Assembly (NCBI GenBank): GCA_030180135.1 | Contig: CM058231.1 | Coordinates: 54,942,235-55,006,234 of the forward strand | Reading direction: 5' to 3' | Origin: Orychophragmus violaceus | Lineage: Eukaryota > Streptophyta > Magnoliopsida > Brassicales > Brassicaceae | Length of the DNA stretch: 64,000 nucleotides | Position numbers and translations under genes: made by a program | Shown here: in pieces, positions 46,116 to 56,435 of the stretch | Numbering within the stretch: position 1 is the stretch's first letter | Layout: every line of letters begins with the position of its first letter | Notes under the pieces: generated by a model | What the model saw: only the letters and a program-made list of their open reading frames with translations | The model's database searches: none | Told to the model about the DNA's origin: nothing

Positions 46116-46322
46116 AGTAAATAAATGAATAAATAAACACTTAATTCAGGAATTAAGTCTGAAAGCTTAAAAGATACTCAAACTAAGAATTTAATCTAAT
46201 TATCTATCTGTTAATTATTAATTTGTGATTACTGTTGTAAGGATTATTACTTTTGTTTTGCATATTCCGGTGTTGGGCCAGATAGACATTTTTTTTGATA
46301 CAGACTCCGATACATGACTGGG
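46116..46322 (-). other. chromovirus LTR remnant and target site left of Athila E
   Basis: TATTCCGGTGTTGGGCCAG at about 46264 resembles TATTCCGGTATAGGACCAG at 59993, just beyond the other end of Athila E, so Athila E is inserted in this LTR. The target duplication CTGGG occupies 46318-46322. Confidence 0.55.
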
Positions 46323-47064
46323 TGATAGGTCAAAGTTATATCCCTATTCTACTGCAAGTGCACAATTATGCGAATGTTGTATTCAGGGTATCGTATCCAC
46401 AAGGACTTAAGTTTCGCACGATAGAATATATGTCTTTCAGTTAAGCTAAGCCAACCAAGAGAAACCAGTAAACGAATGCAAGTAAATTAAAGTGAGTTTT
46501 CAATGGGAGAAAGGCGTCAGACTTAGGAAGTTCTTGGGAATTATACAATGCTAGACACTTAACTAACCGGATTCAGATTAAGCTCAAGTTCAAGAACTAG
46601 AAACACAATAAGAAACAATCCAACTCTCGCTGAGATTATTTCTATATCTAGCAACCTAGCGATCCAAATCTCTTTGTGATCCTCGAGTTCTAAACAAGCA
46701 TTAAGAACAGGTTCTTCGGTTCACAATTCTCCTAAACCAAATCTCTTTGTATCTAGTCAAATTGCTCACACTAAATTTATTCAGATTATAACTCACACAC
46801 TCGTGCTAAGTTAATTATCTCAGATCTAAATCCAAGGTGATCCGTCCAGAATTCAGTATTAAGTGCAACTCAGGTGATGAACGAATAGATTTAGAATCCT
46901 AGTCAATCAGTTATCTAAACATGCATAAAAACCTTAGGAGAATTCCTAAATCTGACTAGGTTACTACTCAGACATATTATCAGATAAACAAAACATCATT
47001 GAATAGAAAACCAAAGACTGAATAGATAGATAAAAGGGGTTTGAAATCTTTCCCTCAAAGGTTA
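46323..47064 (-). repeat. Athila E 3' LTR, distal part
   Basis: Begins TGATAGGTCAAAG on the plus strand; continues at 52664-53099 after the nested copia element. Similar to LTR B. TSD copy GGTTA of the nested copia ends it at 47060-47064. Confidence 0.88.
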
Positions 47065-47509
47065 TGTTAGAATTTAAGAGTATAAATCAGAGAATAGGAG
47101 AGTTAGACTAAGAATCACAAGATTAGAAGATTAGAGAGAGGTCGAGAGAATAAGAACAAGAGAGAGAGTAGAGAGATAATTGGAGAAGAGAATATGTCAC
47201 CTTATCTTTGAATTTCGAAATCCTCCTTACAATATACAGAAACTAGCTGTTAGACTCATCCTAAACATGTGGCTAATAATTGTCCACATATTTAAGCTTA
47301 CAAGACAAGCTCGTTCAAAATATCTTAAAGTAACTAAGTTGTTTTTACTGTTCATCTGTGGACACTATTCACAGATGCTTCTCTTCTAGTTACTTGTTCT
47401 AGTTTGGTTACTTCAAGAGCTCTTAGCTTCCATGTAGAATGATAGTCTTCCAGCTATCCATCTCCGAATAAGTAGAGCGTCATCTGAATCTATGATCTCC
47501 AATCCAATA
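47065..47509 (-). repeat. nested copia 3' LTR
   Basis: 445 bp, direct repeat of 52221-52663 with scattered differences. An ORF inside it is not coding. Confidence 0.9.
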
Positions 47510-47774
47510 CTCCCCCTCAAGCTTGAATTCAAAGTTTGAATTAAGCTTGGAATGACAATGGGGATCTACCTCATTAAAAACCTTCATGAAGAAAACCACA
47601 TGGGATAAAACTTCAGGAAGGGAAAAAGAGTGTAGACTCCACGGCCTTAGAGGATTCCGGAAGCGTAATGAGTCCAAGCTTTGTGTGAATGCACGCACAC
47701 ACCTTCAAACTTGCTGCCTTAGTGAAGACATCAGCTAGTTGTTCTTCACTTCTTGTGAAACATGGCAACACAAC
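47510..47774 (-). other. nested copia 3' UTR
   Basis: Short stretch with the polypurine tract and, at 47568-47636, the block ACCTCATTAAAAACCTT, then TGGGATAAAAC and GGGAAAAAGAGT, which is also found in the chromovirus LTR fragments. Confidence 0.7.
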
Positions 47775-49603
47775 TCATTGCTCAATCATCTGCCTAACCT
47801 TATGACAATCCACTTCTATGTGCTTTGTTCTCTCATGAAAGACTGAGTTTGAGGCAATGTGAATGGATGCTTGATTATCACAATGCATGGTGATTGGCTT
47901 TGATGTTTCAATCCCCAAATCCACAAGAAGAGCATTGATCCACGCCAATTCTGTTGCTAACTTCCTCATTTCTCTATATTCAGCTTCAGCACTTGAGCAT
48001 GAGACTATCTTCTGCTTCTTGCTCTTCCAAGTAACTTGGTTACCTCCAATGAATGTGCAATATCCTGTGGTAGATCTTCTATCCACTCTATCTCCTGCCC
48101 AATCAGCATCACAATACCCAACCACTTATGTTCTTTGATTGCAACCCATCCAAATGCCTTGACCAGGAGCACCACTTAGGTATCTGAGTATCCTTTCAAC
48201 CATATTCCAGTGATGCATCTTGAGAGCTTGCAAATGTTGGCTTACTTGGTTTACTGCAAAACACAAATCAGGTCTTGTTATGGTTAAGTAAATGAGCTTA
48301 CCAACCATCCTTCTATACTGAGTAATGTCCTCAAATGGTCTATCCTCAAGCTCCCCCTCTCTTATGACTTTCTAGCCCTCCTCAAGAGGTGTCTTAGCCG
48401 GTTTTTCTCCTAGCTTTCCGGCTTCAAATAACAAATCAAGTGTGTACTTCCCTTGAGATAAGAAGAGTCAATCATTAGATCGACAAACCTCTATCCCAAG
48501 GAAGTACTTTAGAGCACCAAGGTCTTCTATATCAAAAAAAAGATTTGAGATAAGCCTTGGTGTCTTGTATACCTGACTTGTTGCTTTCATTATATGATAA
48601 TGTCATCAACATAAACAAGGATGACAATGATACCTTCCTGATCTTGAAGAGTGAACAAGGTGTGATCTCCTTCAGACTTCTTGAATCCTCTTTGCATAAG
48701 TGTTGTACTTAGTTTATGATACCAAGCTCTTGGTGATTGCCTTAATCCATAGATAGCCTTCTTGAGTCTTAGCACCTTTCCTGGTTTAACCATATCCTCA
48801 AGACCGGAAGAGGGTGTCATATATACCTCATCTTCAAGCTCCCCTTGAAGGAATGCATTCTTGACATCCATTTGCCAAAGCTCCCAATCAAGGTTTGTTG
48901 CCAAAGATAAGATGATCCTAACTGTATGAAGCTTAGCTATTGGTGCAAACGTATCCAAATAATCCTTTCCATAGGTTTGAGTGAAGCCTCTTGCTACCAG
49001 CCTTGCTTTGTATCTCTCCACCTCTCCATTACTTCTATACTTGATAGTGAACACCCATGTAGAACTTACTGCCTTCTTTCCTTTGGAAAGATCTGCCTCA
49101 TACCAAGTCTCATTGTTTTCCATTGCCTTGGTCTCTTCATTCACGGCTTGCATCCACCTCTTATCTCCCTTAGCTTCTTCATAGGTTGTTGGAACTTGTT
49201 CTTGATCCAACTTTCCAGTGAACACTTGATGTTCCAAAGGTATATGAGCCAAAGTGCATACGGCTTGAATGGGATGAGCTATTGCATTGTTGTTGAAGTA
49301 GAATCTAGTCTTCTTCCATTCTGATGGATCCTTTCTCTCCCTTGTGCTCCTCCTTAACACTTTAACTGGCTGCTCATTCAGAACCGGTTGTTCAATCTCT
49401 TCATTTTGACGATCCAACTCCTCATTTTCTATCTCATGTTCCTCATGCTCCTCAACACCAGCTTGATCATGTTTACCAGAATCAGATTCTTGCGGTTCTT
49501 GTTCTGATTCATTAGTGTCCCCCTCATGATCAGGATGGGAATGTTGTGGAGCTTCTGAAGGTAAATCAGGGACTGAAGGAGCAGGACTTGATTTGGCCGG
49601 TTT
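47775..49603 (-). pseudogene. nested copia reverse transcriptase and RNase H
   Basis: RT at about 49417-48590 includes WVFTIKYRSNGEVERYKARL, WQMDVKNAFLQGELEDEVYM and the catalytic YVDD at its end. RT continues with frame breaks to about 48310 (MVGKLIYLTITRPDLCFAVN). RNase H lies at about 48125-47775 with GYCDADWAGDRVDRRSTTGY and SSAEAEYREM. Stops at about 48590, 48310 and 48126 separate these parts. All motifs expected for copia RT-RH are present, so the gene was functional recently. Confidence 0.9.
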
Positions 49604-50937
49604 CTAAGGCAAGTTAATCCCAAGACTCTCCATGATCATCCTTAGGTTAGCAGCTCGGTCTGATTGAGATGTGGGAAGATCCTTCAAGCTGTCCCAATTC
49701 TTCTCATCATAGAAACTTCTTGTCTCCATAAAATTCACATCTCTTGAGATCAAAACCTTCCTTGTTTCAGGCACATAACACTTGTATCCACTTTGTGTTG
49801 TGGAATATCCAATGAACATGGCTTTGGTGCTCTTAGCATCCAACTTATCCCTTTGTTCTCCTGGTATTAACACAAAGCAAATACACCCAAACACACGTAA
49901 GTGATCAACTGATGGATTGGTTTTGTTTAATACCTGAAATGGAGATTGATCCTTAAGAACTCTTGTGGGAGTTCTATTGATCAAGTAGCATGCAATCATG
50001 ACTGCATCTCCCCAAAACCTCTTAGGAACATTCCGGTAGAACATCATGGACCTTGAAACCTCCATTGAGTGTCTGTTCTTCCTCTCAGCCTCTCTATTTT
50101 GTTGTGGAGTGTAAGGACAACTTGTTTGATGAAGAATCCCATGTTTGGACAAGTGTTGTTTGAAGGCATTGCTTGTATACTAACCACCATTGTCTGATCT
50201 AAAATTTTTGATCTTAGATTGAAATGGTTAGTAACATGACTTTGAAAGTTCATAAAAACTTCTAACACTCTATCCTTAGTTTGCATCAATGTTATCCAAG
50301 TGTATTTAGATTTTTCATCAATGAAAGTGACAAAGTACTTATGATTCTCTCTAGATACACAAGGAGCAGTCCACACATCCGAATGAACAAGATCAAAGCA
50401 ACTTTCATAAGTAGTTTTAGAATTTGGAAAAACAGATTTGCAATGTTTCCCAAGAATACAAGCCTCACAATCATCATTTTTAAACGAAACAGAAGGTAAA
50501 AAGAGTCCTAAAGCCCTAGAGTGTGGATGTCCTAGTCTAGCAAGCCAAATAAAGTCATCCACACCAACACAAGTAGATAAGGCAGTAGATAATTCAGAAG
50601 AAGAGTTGGTGTCCTCAAGCATGTAAAGCTCATCCTTTGTAATACCTTTCCCAAGCAACTTACTTGTTTCAATATCCTGAAAAATCACATCATTAGGACT
50701 GAAAATAACATTGCAGTTAAGATCAGTATCTACTCTTTTCACAGATAATAAGTTTGATGTAAAACTAGGCATATAGAAAGCTTTTGATTCTTTGCTAAAC
50801 AACTTAAGATTTCCTATGCCTTTAATTGGTATCTTATCACCATTTGCAATCAAAACATTACTAAGAGCAGGTTTAATGTTTTCTATCAACTTAGAGTCAC
50901 TGATCATATGGTGAGATGCTCCTGAATCAACTATCAA
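49604..50937 (-). pseudogene. nested copia protease and integrase
   Basis: The protease starts with VDSGASHHMISD (50937). The pre-integrase zinc region follows (LGHPHSRALG, CEACILGKH), then integrase with LVHSDVWTAP, SDNGG near 50190 and PQQNREAERKNR. Integrase is interrupted by a stop right after SDNGG and a frame change around 50150, and the usual QNG is QNR here. The C-terminal integrase part (VFGCICFVLIPGEQRDKLDA) is readable to 49604. Confidence 0.88.
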
Positions 50938-52040
50938 TGGTTTTTTCTATTTGAAGCAAAAAGGGAGTTACCAAGAGTCATACCAGAGTTCTCCTTGAGA
51001 GCTTTGATAAGAGCTTCAAGGTCTGACCTTCTTACCATATCATTTTGAACTACCATGGCAGGAGCTTGATGAACCACCATTGCCCTTCCTTCCTCACCAG
51101 CATGCACTGAAGATGGACCAGATTTACCACTTTGGGAGTAGTTAGCTCTTTGGTCTTTGAACCGATTGAAGGATGATGGCTTGAGGTGAGGATGTAGGCG
51201 CCAGCATTTCTCCTTGAGATGGCCACTCTTCTTGCAATGTTCACAAAACCAGAATGGCCTCTTGTCACCACCATTTCCTTGCTTCTCTTCAGGTGTGAAT
51301 GCACTCTTGTGTGCAGTCACAAGCTCACGCTTACCTCCAAAGAGACCAAAGGATCCCTGCTCGTTCTGAATTTGAGCACAAACATCATCCAAGGAAGGAA
51401 GTGTCTCTGCCCTTAGCATGTGTTGGATGAGGTTGGCGTAAGATGAATTCATAGTTAACAAGAGGGCAAACACCTTATCTTGGTCTCTTCTTTCCTGAAA
51501 AACCATGGGATCACTAGTAGGTGACCTTAACATTTCCAACTCTGCCCACAAAGCTCTAAACTTCCCAAAGTGTTGATTGAACTCCATGTCTTCTTGATGA
51601 AGATTGTTGATAGCCAGCTTTAGCTCAAACACCCTGCTCAGATTGGACATGTTCCCATAGACTTTCTTGAGATTGTCCCACAAATCCTTGGAAGGTTCAC
51701 AATAAGAATAAGCTTACAAGAGAGATGGTTCAAGGGAACTTTGCAGAATGGAAAGTATATTTTGGTCTCCTTTAACCCATAGTTCTTCATCTTCAAGAGC
51801 CGCTCCTTGAGCAGCTTCTTCATCAGCTTGAGTCTCTGCTTCAGTTCCAGCCCTAACCTTGTCCTTAGCTTCAGATTTCATCATCTTAGGTGGAGCAGTG
51901 TTACTCAGAACATGCTTCCACAAACCTCTACCACAAAGGGCATATTTAACCATTCTAGCCCAAACAAGATAGTTGGCGCCTTCAAAGACAACATGGATTA
52001 TCACTCTTGAGTTCTCCATTGCTGTGGAGGGAGTATTCAA
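50938..52040 (-). pseudogene. nested copia gag
   Basis: Starts at an ATG at 52040. It has the UBN2-type gag motifs FEGANYLVWARMVKYALCG, then VYGNMSNLSRVFELKLAI and a CCHC knuckle (CEHCKKSGHLKEKC near 51220). One frame break lies near 51700. The gag meets the protease at about 50935. Confidence 0.9.
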
Positions 52041-52220
52041 GAAGAAAGATCACAAAGAATTTTAGAAACCAAGAGAGATTGAGCTAAAAGCAATATACTC
52101 CTAGAACGAAAGCGGTTTCTTAAGAGAGTTTCAAGAACAGTTTTAAGAACAAGAAAATCAGAGTTTAAAGAAACAGTTTGCGGAAATGAATAGCTACAGA
52201 ATCTTAATGCTCTGATACCA

Positions 52221-52663
52221 TGTTAGAATTTAAGAGTATAAATCAGAGAATAGGAGAGTTAGACCAAGAATCACAAGATTAGAAGATTAGAGAGAGTTTG
52301 AGAGAATAAGAACGAGAGAGAGTAGAGAGAGAATTGGAGAAGAGAATATGTCTCCTTATCTTTGAATTTCAAATTCCTCCTTACAATATACAGAAACTAG
52401 CTGTTAGACTCATCCTAAACATGTGGCTAATAATTGTCCACATATTTAAGCTTACAAGAGAAGCTAGTTCAAAATATCTTAAAGTAACTAAGCTGTTTTT
52501 ACTGTTCATCCGTGGACACTATTCACAGATGCTTCTCTTCTAGTTACTTGTTCTAGTTTGGTTACTTCAAGAGCTCTTAGCTTCCATGTAGAATGAAAGT
52601 CTTCCAGCTATCCATCTCTGAATAAGTAGAGCGTCATCTGAATCTATGATCTCCAATCCAATA
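52221..52663 (-). repeat. nested copia 5' LTR
   Basis: 443 bp; primer site TGGTATCAGA lies directly inside it at 52211-52220. Confidence 0.9.
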
Positions 52664-53099
52664 GGTTACAAGTAACAAGAATAGCCCATTGGCACCAAAT
52701 CTCTCAATCTCCAAAGCAAGAACAAAGTAAGAACAAGATAATGATACTGAGTCTGAAAAACCTAATTAAAACACTAAACACATTTTGGGGCTAGATTAGA
52801 ATTAGGGAAAGCTTCTGGGAAACTTTGCAATTCTTCAAAAGATGTCTTCAACTCAGCGTACAAGTCCTGTCGCCTTCAATGTCGACCGACACTAAGGTGA
52901 TGTCGGTCGACATCCAATCGTGGTCGAGACTCCAACTTCAGCTCATTGCACAGATCGCCAGAAACGTCCTATAATCCCACTCTTTGCTCCAAACACAAGC
53001 CTACTTGTAGAAGACTCAGTAGACTCGAAAAACCAGGTTAAAGACTCAATATATACAACTATATCATGGTTGAAAACCTAGAAAAACCATGATATATAA
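52664..53099 (-). repeat. Athila E 3' LTR, proximal part
   Basis: Resumes with GGTTACAAG after the copia element. It has a paired palindromic site at 52878-52912 (cores 52883/52904). The terminal CA seen in the other LTRs is mutated to AA here (TATATAA). A polypurine tract follows at 53100-53115. Confidence 0.85.
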
Positions 53100-54429
53100 A
53101 CTCCCCCACACTTAGCTCTTGCTTGCCCTCAAGCAAGTAAAGAACTAAGGCATAAGAAAGAGGATTAAAAACACAGAAACTCATTTCGTCCTATGAACTT
53201 TTGCATTCACATTCACTTAGTAAGCCACTGAAAACTTTCCTACAGAGACCAAGACCACAATATACTTCCCCCACACTTAGAAACTGTCCCAAGTAAACTC
53301 AACAATCAGATTAGGATATTCAAGTTCACCACACTAACCTCTGTATACAATTAGGTGCAGTCTCGCAAAGGGAATATCGATCCGAAGACACATGGACTCA
53401 ACTCAGTCAGTACTTGACCACCAAACTGTCGGTTTCTGGTTCCATTCTTTTCCCTTTCTCCCTTTGCAACTGATTTTCCCCATTGGGTATCATTTTATTT
53501 TTTTCTATCAGTGCTCTTCCCTTTTTATTCGGGGTGTAACTTTGGACATGTTTCCATGGATGCATAGGAGGTAATAGGGGTCTCTACCACTCCCGTGACC
53601 ACTTCGAAGCTACTAGCTTATCCTCAGTTTTAATCTCTTTTTTTTTTTACTTTCAAAGGAGGGAAAAATCAGAAACCATACTCAGACAGGATCATAGGTT
53701 GTGTCAACACATCAGAGGAATCCGATCCAGAGATACCAAGCCCCTAAGTGAGAAACTAAGTCATGATTAGAGGTGAAGTTAGTGATGGATCCTCTGATTA
53801 CCTAGTTAGATATGGGTGTCCTTTGTAAGTTGATCCGTTTGGGGTTTTCTAATAGTCATAGAGCTACTGCAAGTCCAACCAATGGTCACTTAGTTCCTTT
53901 TCCAGCGAAACATTTCCTCGAGAGATAATAGTTTCATACTCATTTTGACTTAATAAAACCATTTTGAAAACAATTGAAAACAAGGGATTGACTCTAAGAA
54001 AAAAAAAACAATGTCAGTAACCACCTCCCCCACACTTAGACTGCACTGTCTCCAGTGCAATCACAGCTTGGGTTCGGAAGAAATCAATCTGGAACCATAG
54101 AGTTATTGAGTTAAAAAGTGGAACCTGAACACGACTGATGTCGACCGACACTATGATCAGTATCGCCCGACATCAGGGTCGTGTGATCATATGCATGATG
54201 TAGAGTCTGCCATGGTTGAGTTCATGGGTTAGCACTCAATTACTCACCTGTTAGCTGCGTTAGATCACTCAAAATCACATCATATACAACAGTAATGATG
54301 AATAAACTCAAATAGTCAAGGTTCCAAACAGACAGGACTAACAGACTGACTCAAAAGAAACATCAAATGACTCAAGAGAAAGAAAAGAAAAAGAAACAAA
54401 TGCAGAATCAGTAGCAGCAAGTGTCTAGA
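53100..54429 (-). other. Athila E 3' UTR
   Basis: No gene. Three purine tracts on the minus strand lie at 53100-53115, 53264-53280 and 54023-54039. One paired palindromic site lies at 54138-54173 (cores 54142/54164). The T-rich run and the TGGATGCA block are shared with C and D. Confidence 0.7.
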
Positions 54430-55950
54430 TGACTGGAGAGTCTCCATCATCCATCTCCTCGGAGTCGGCTGCCTCCTCTATCTCCTCTTCCTCTGAGCTC
54501 ACATGGACAGGTGCTTGCGCTGGTGCGCGACGTCATGGATGTGGGTGGTGAACGCGCTGTCTGCATTGGCAGGAAATGCGGTGAACATTCTTCCAAATCC
54601 CCTTGAGAACACATGCTGCCCACTTCTGAAAATGCCCCAGTGGCATGTCTTCTGTTGTTCCTGGAAACTCGGGAAACCCATACGTCTTGTCTGGATCATC
54701 AGTAGGGATAGCCTCATGCTCAGCAGCAGAGGCAGTAGCTCCGAAAGAAGCACCTCTAAGTACAGTAGAACGACGCGGTACACCTCAACAAAGCTCTACA
54801 CTGGCTGAAAAGAGAGTGAAAGAGGCTCGTTGGTGATGCATGTGACCTTGGTCTCTGGAAGGGGAAAGAGGCGCTCAACGCCAAATATTTAATGGAAACG
54901 CCACAAAAACTGCTTGCCATTGACGTCTCCCTTGATCCATTGCATGCTCTTCAGATGCGTGAAGCCCATGTTAGGCCTCTTAGTGCAAATGGTCATCTGA
55001 CTCCAGTCGAGCACAAAGTGGTCAAAGATGGGAGTTAAAAGACTCCCGGCCGTCTCTTTCTTGGTCGCCTTCCCAGTGAATGGCTTCGTCTCCTTCAAGG
55101 TCTCCAAATGATGAGCAAAAATAGCTGCCATGTTGACGTCTGCTACCAAATGAGCGTCCTCAAACTCACTGACATCAACGCTGCTCCCAATCACAAGATA
55201 GAGAAACAAAAGCTCAGCAATCCGCATCATCTCAGGCTCCATCTTACACAAGATAGTGTTGGCGAACAGTCATACAAGATACCGCAGAACCAGATGGCGC
55301 ACAGCGGTCTGTCTGGTGGTCCAGGAATCGTACACTCCGGTGCCAAAGTGTTGCCAGAATAGCTGCACAACGGGCCAGTGCTTAGGCAAACTGACTCGCT
55401 CTCTCGTCCTGTCAAACTCGTATATGTCACACAGCTCCTGGAGGCTGAGACTGTACCTTTTTCCCTTGGCCATGAAGGTCAATGTCCCTTCAAAAGCCTT
55501 CCTCACCAAATCATTGGAGTAGTAAACACGGACTGTGGCCATGAACTGTCTGACTAGCTCCTCGTGCAAATCATAGTACTTGGTACAAATCGTACCCAAG
55601 ACAATCTTCCGTATAACTCGCAAGACATCTGATCGTATCTTCAGCTTGTTGATAGTCGTGATGCAAGGAAGCCGTGTGGGCTCGATCTTAACGCTACACC
55701 AAGCGTTGTAGAACAAGCTGTCATAATCATCCCAATGCTCTAAGATTGGTCTTTGGGTGCAGGCGCACTTCTTTACTTCGACCGCAGGCTCGTCTACAAA
55801 GCAAGTGACCTGGAACCTCCTCTCTTCCATTCTTGGCCAAGGTGCTTGGTTCTGAGTGTCGGCAGTGTCGCGTTGCTGCGGCGAGGAGCCAGAAGCAGCG
55901 GTGGCAGAGGCTCTTCATGGGCGCTTTCCGGGGTTCAGACAAGGTTCCAT
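54430..55950 (-). pseudogene. Athila E ORF1 (env-position protein), degenerate
   Basis: A diverged member of the ATHILA ORF1 family, read from an ATG at 55950 (MEPCLNPGKR). Recognisable stretches are HWDDYDSLFYNAWC, YDLHEELVRQFMATVRVYYS, TLTFMAKGKRYSLSLQELCD, VRHLVLRYLV, NMAAIFAHHLETL and FTHLKSMQWIKGDV. Stops near 55270 and 54889 and a frameshift near 54785 break it. It is much less similar to the D and G proteins than those are to each other, matching the division of the LTRs into two subfamilies. Confidence 0.8.
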
Positions 55951-56435
55951 CTTCGCAGATCGATTATACGGATACTATAAATGGATAGAGCACGGAAAAC
56001 AAGTGGAATGGAGCTTTGAATCGTCAAAATCGGTCAAGAAACGAGAGAGATGGCGATTTTGGGAGGATTTTCGGCGAGAGGAGAAATGAGGAAGAAGAAT
56101 TCGGGTCGACTGTTTTAAGAAGACTTACCTTGATTTAATCGATGTCGACCGACACTCATCCTCAATGTCGGCCGACACTCGATTTCAATTCCCAAATCGA
56201 CCGAGGTCGATTTTCGTTCGTGCTCGAACTTCCTCGAAGTCAATGTCGACCGACATCAATTCGACGTCGACCGACACTGACCTCTCAGTGCTACTGACTA
56301 TGAAACTTGACACAAAAACACCAAAACAAAAGAAATCCAAATGCAAGACCAAAATTACTAGTATATACAACTTACCAGTGGGTTGCCTCCCACTCAGCGC
56401 TTGTTTTTAGTCATTAGCTTGACTTTGGTGGGAGA
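55951..56435 (-). other. Athila E spacer between gag-PR and ORF1
   Basis: No gene. Paired palindromic sites of the CGACCG type have cores at 56146/56169 and 56247/56268. The two-hairpin element is at 56377-56424. Confidence 0.72.
56377..56424 (-). promoter_or_regulatory. conserved two-hairpin intergenic element (E copy)
   Basis: The first stem is AGTCA-AGCTAA-TGACT, a compensated change relative to GGTCA/TGACC in element D. The second stem is AGTGGG-AGGCAA-CCCACT. The linker is ACAAGCGCTG, with slight change upstream. Confidence 0.65.

Larger units (their letters stand above)
47065..52663 (-). mobile_element. nearly complete Ty1/copia nested in Athila E 3' LTR
   Basis: A 5.6-kb copia element with LTRs 52221-52663 (5') and 47065-47509 (3'), primer site TGGTATCAGA at 52211-52220 (minus), polypurine tract GCTTGAGGGGGAG next to 47510, and perfect TSD GGTTA (47060-47064 and 52664-52668). 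Both LTRs start TA rather than TG on the minus strand (TATTGG...CTAACA). The LTRs differ at several positions, so this insertion is older than the copia at 21378. All domains are present with a few frameshifts and stops. Confidence 0.93.
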
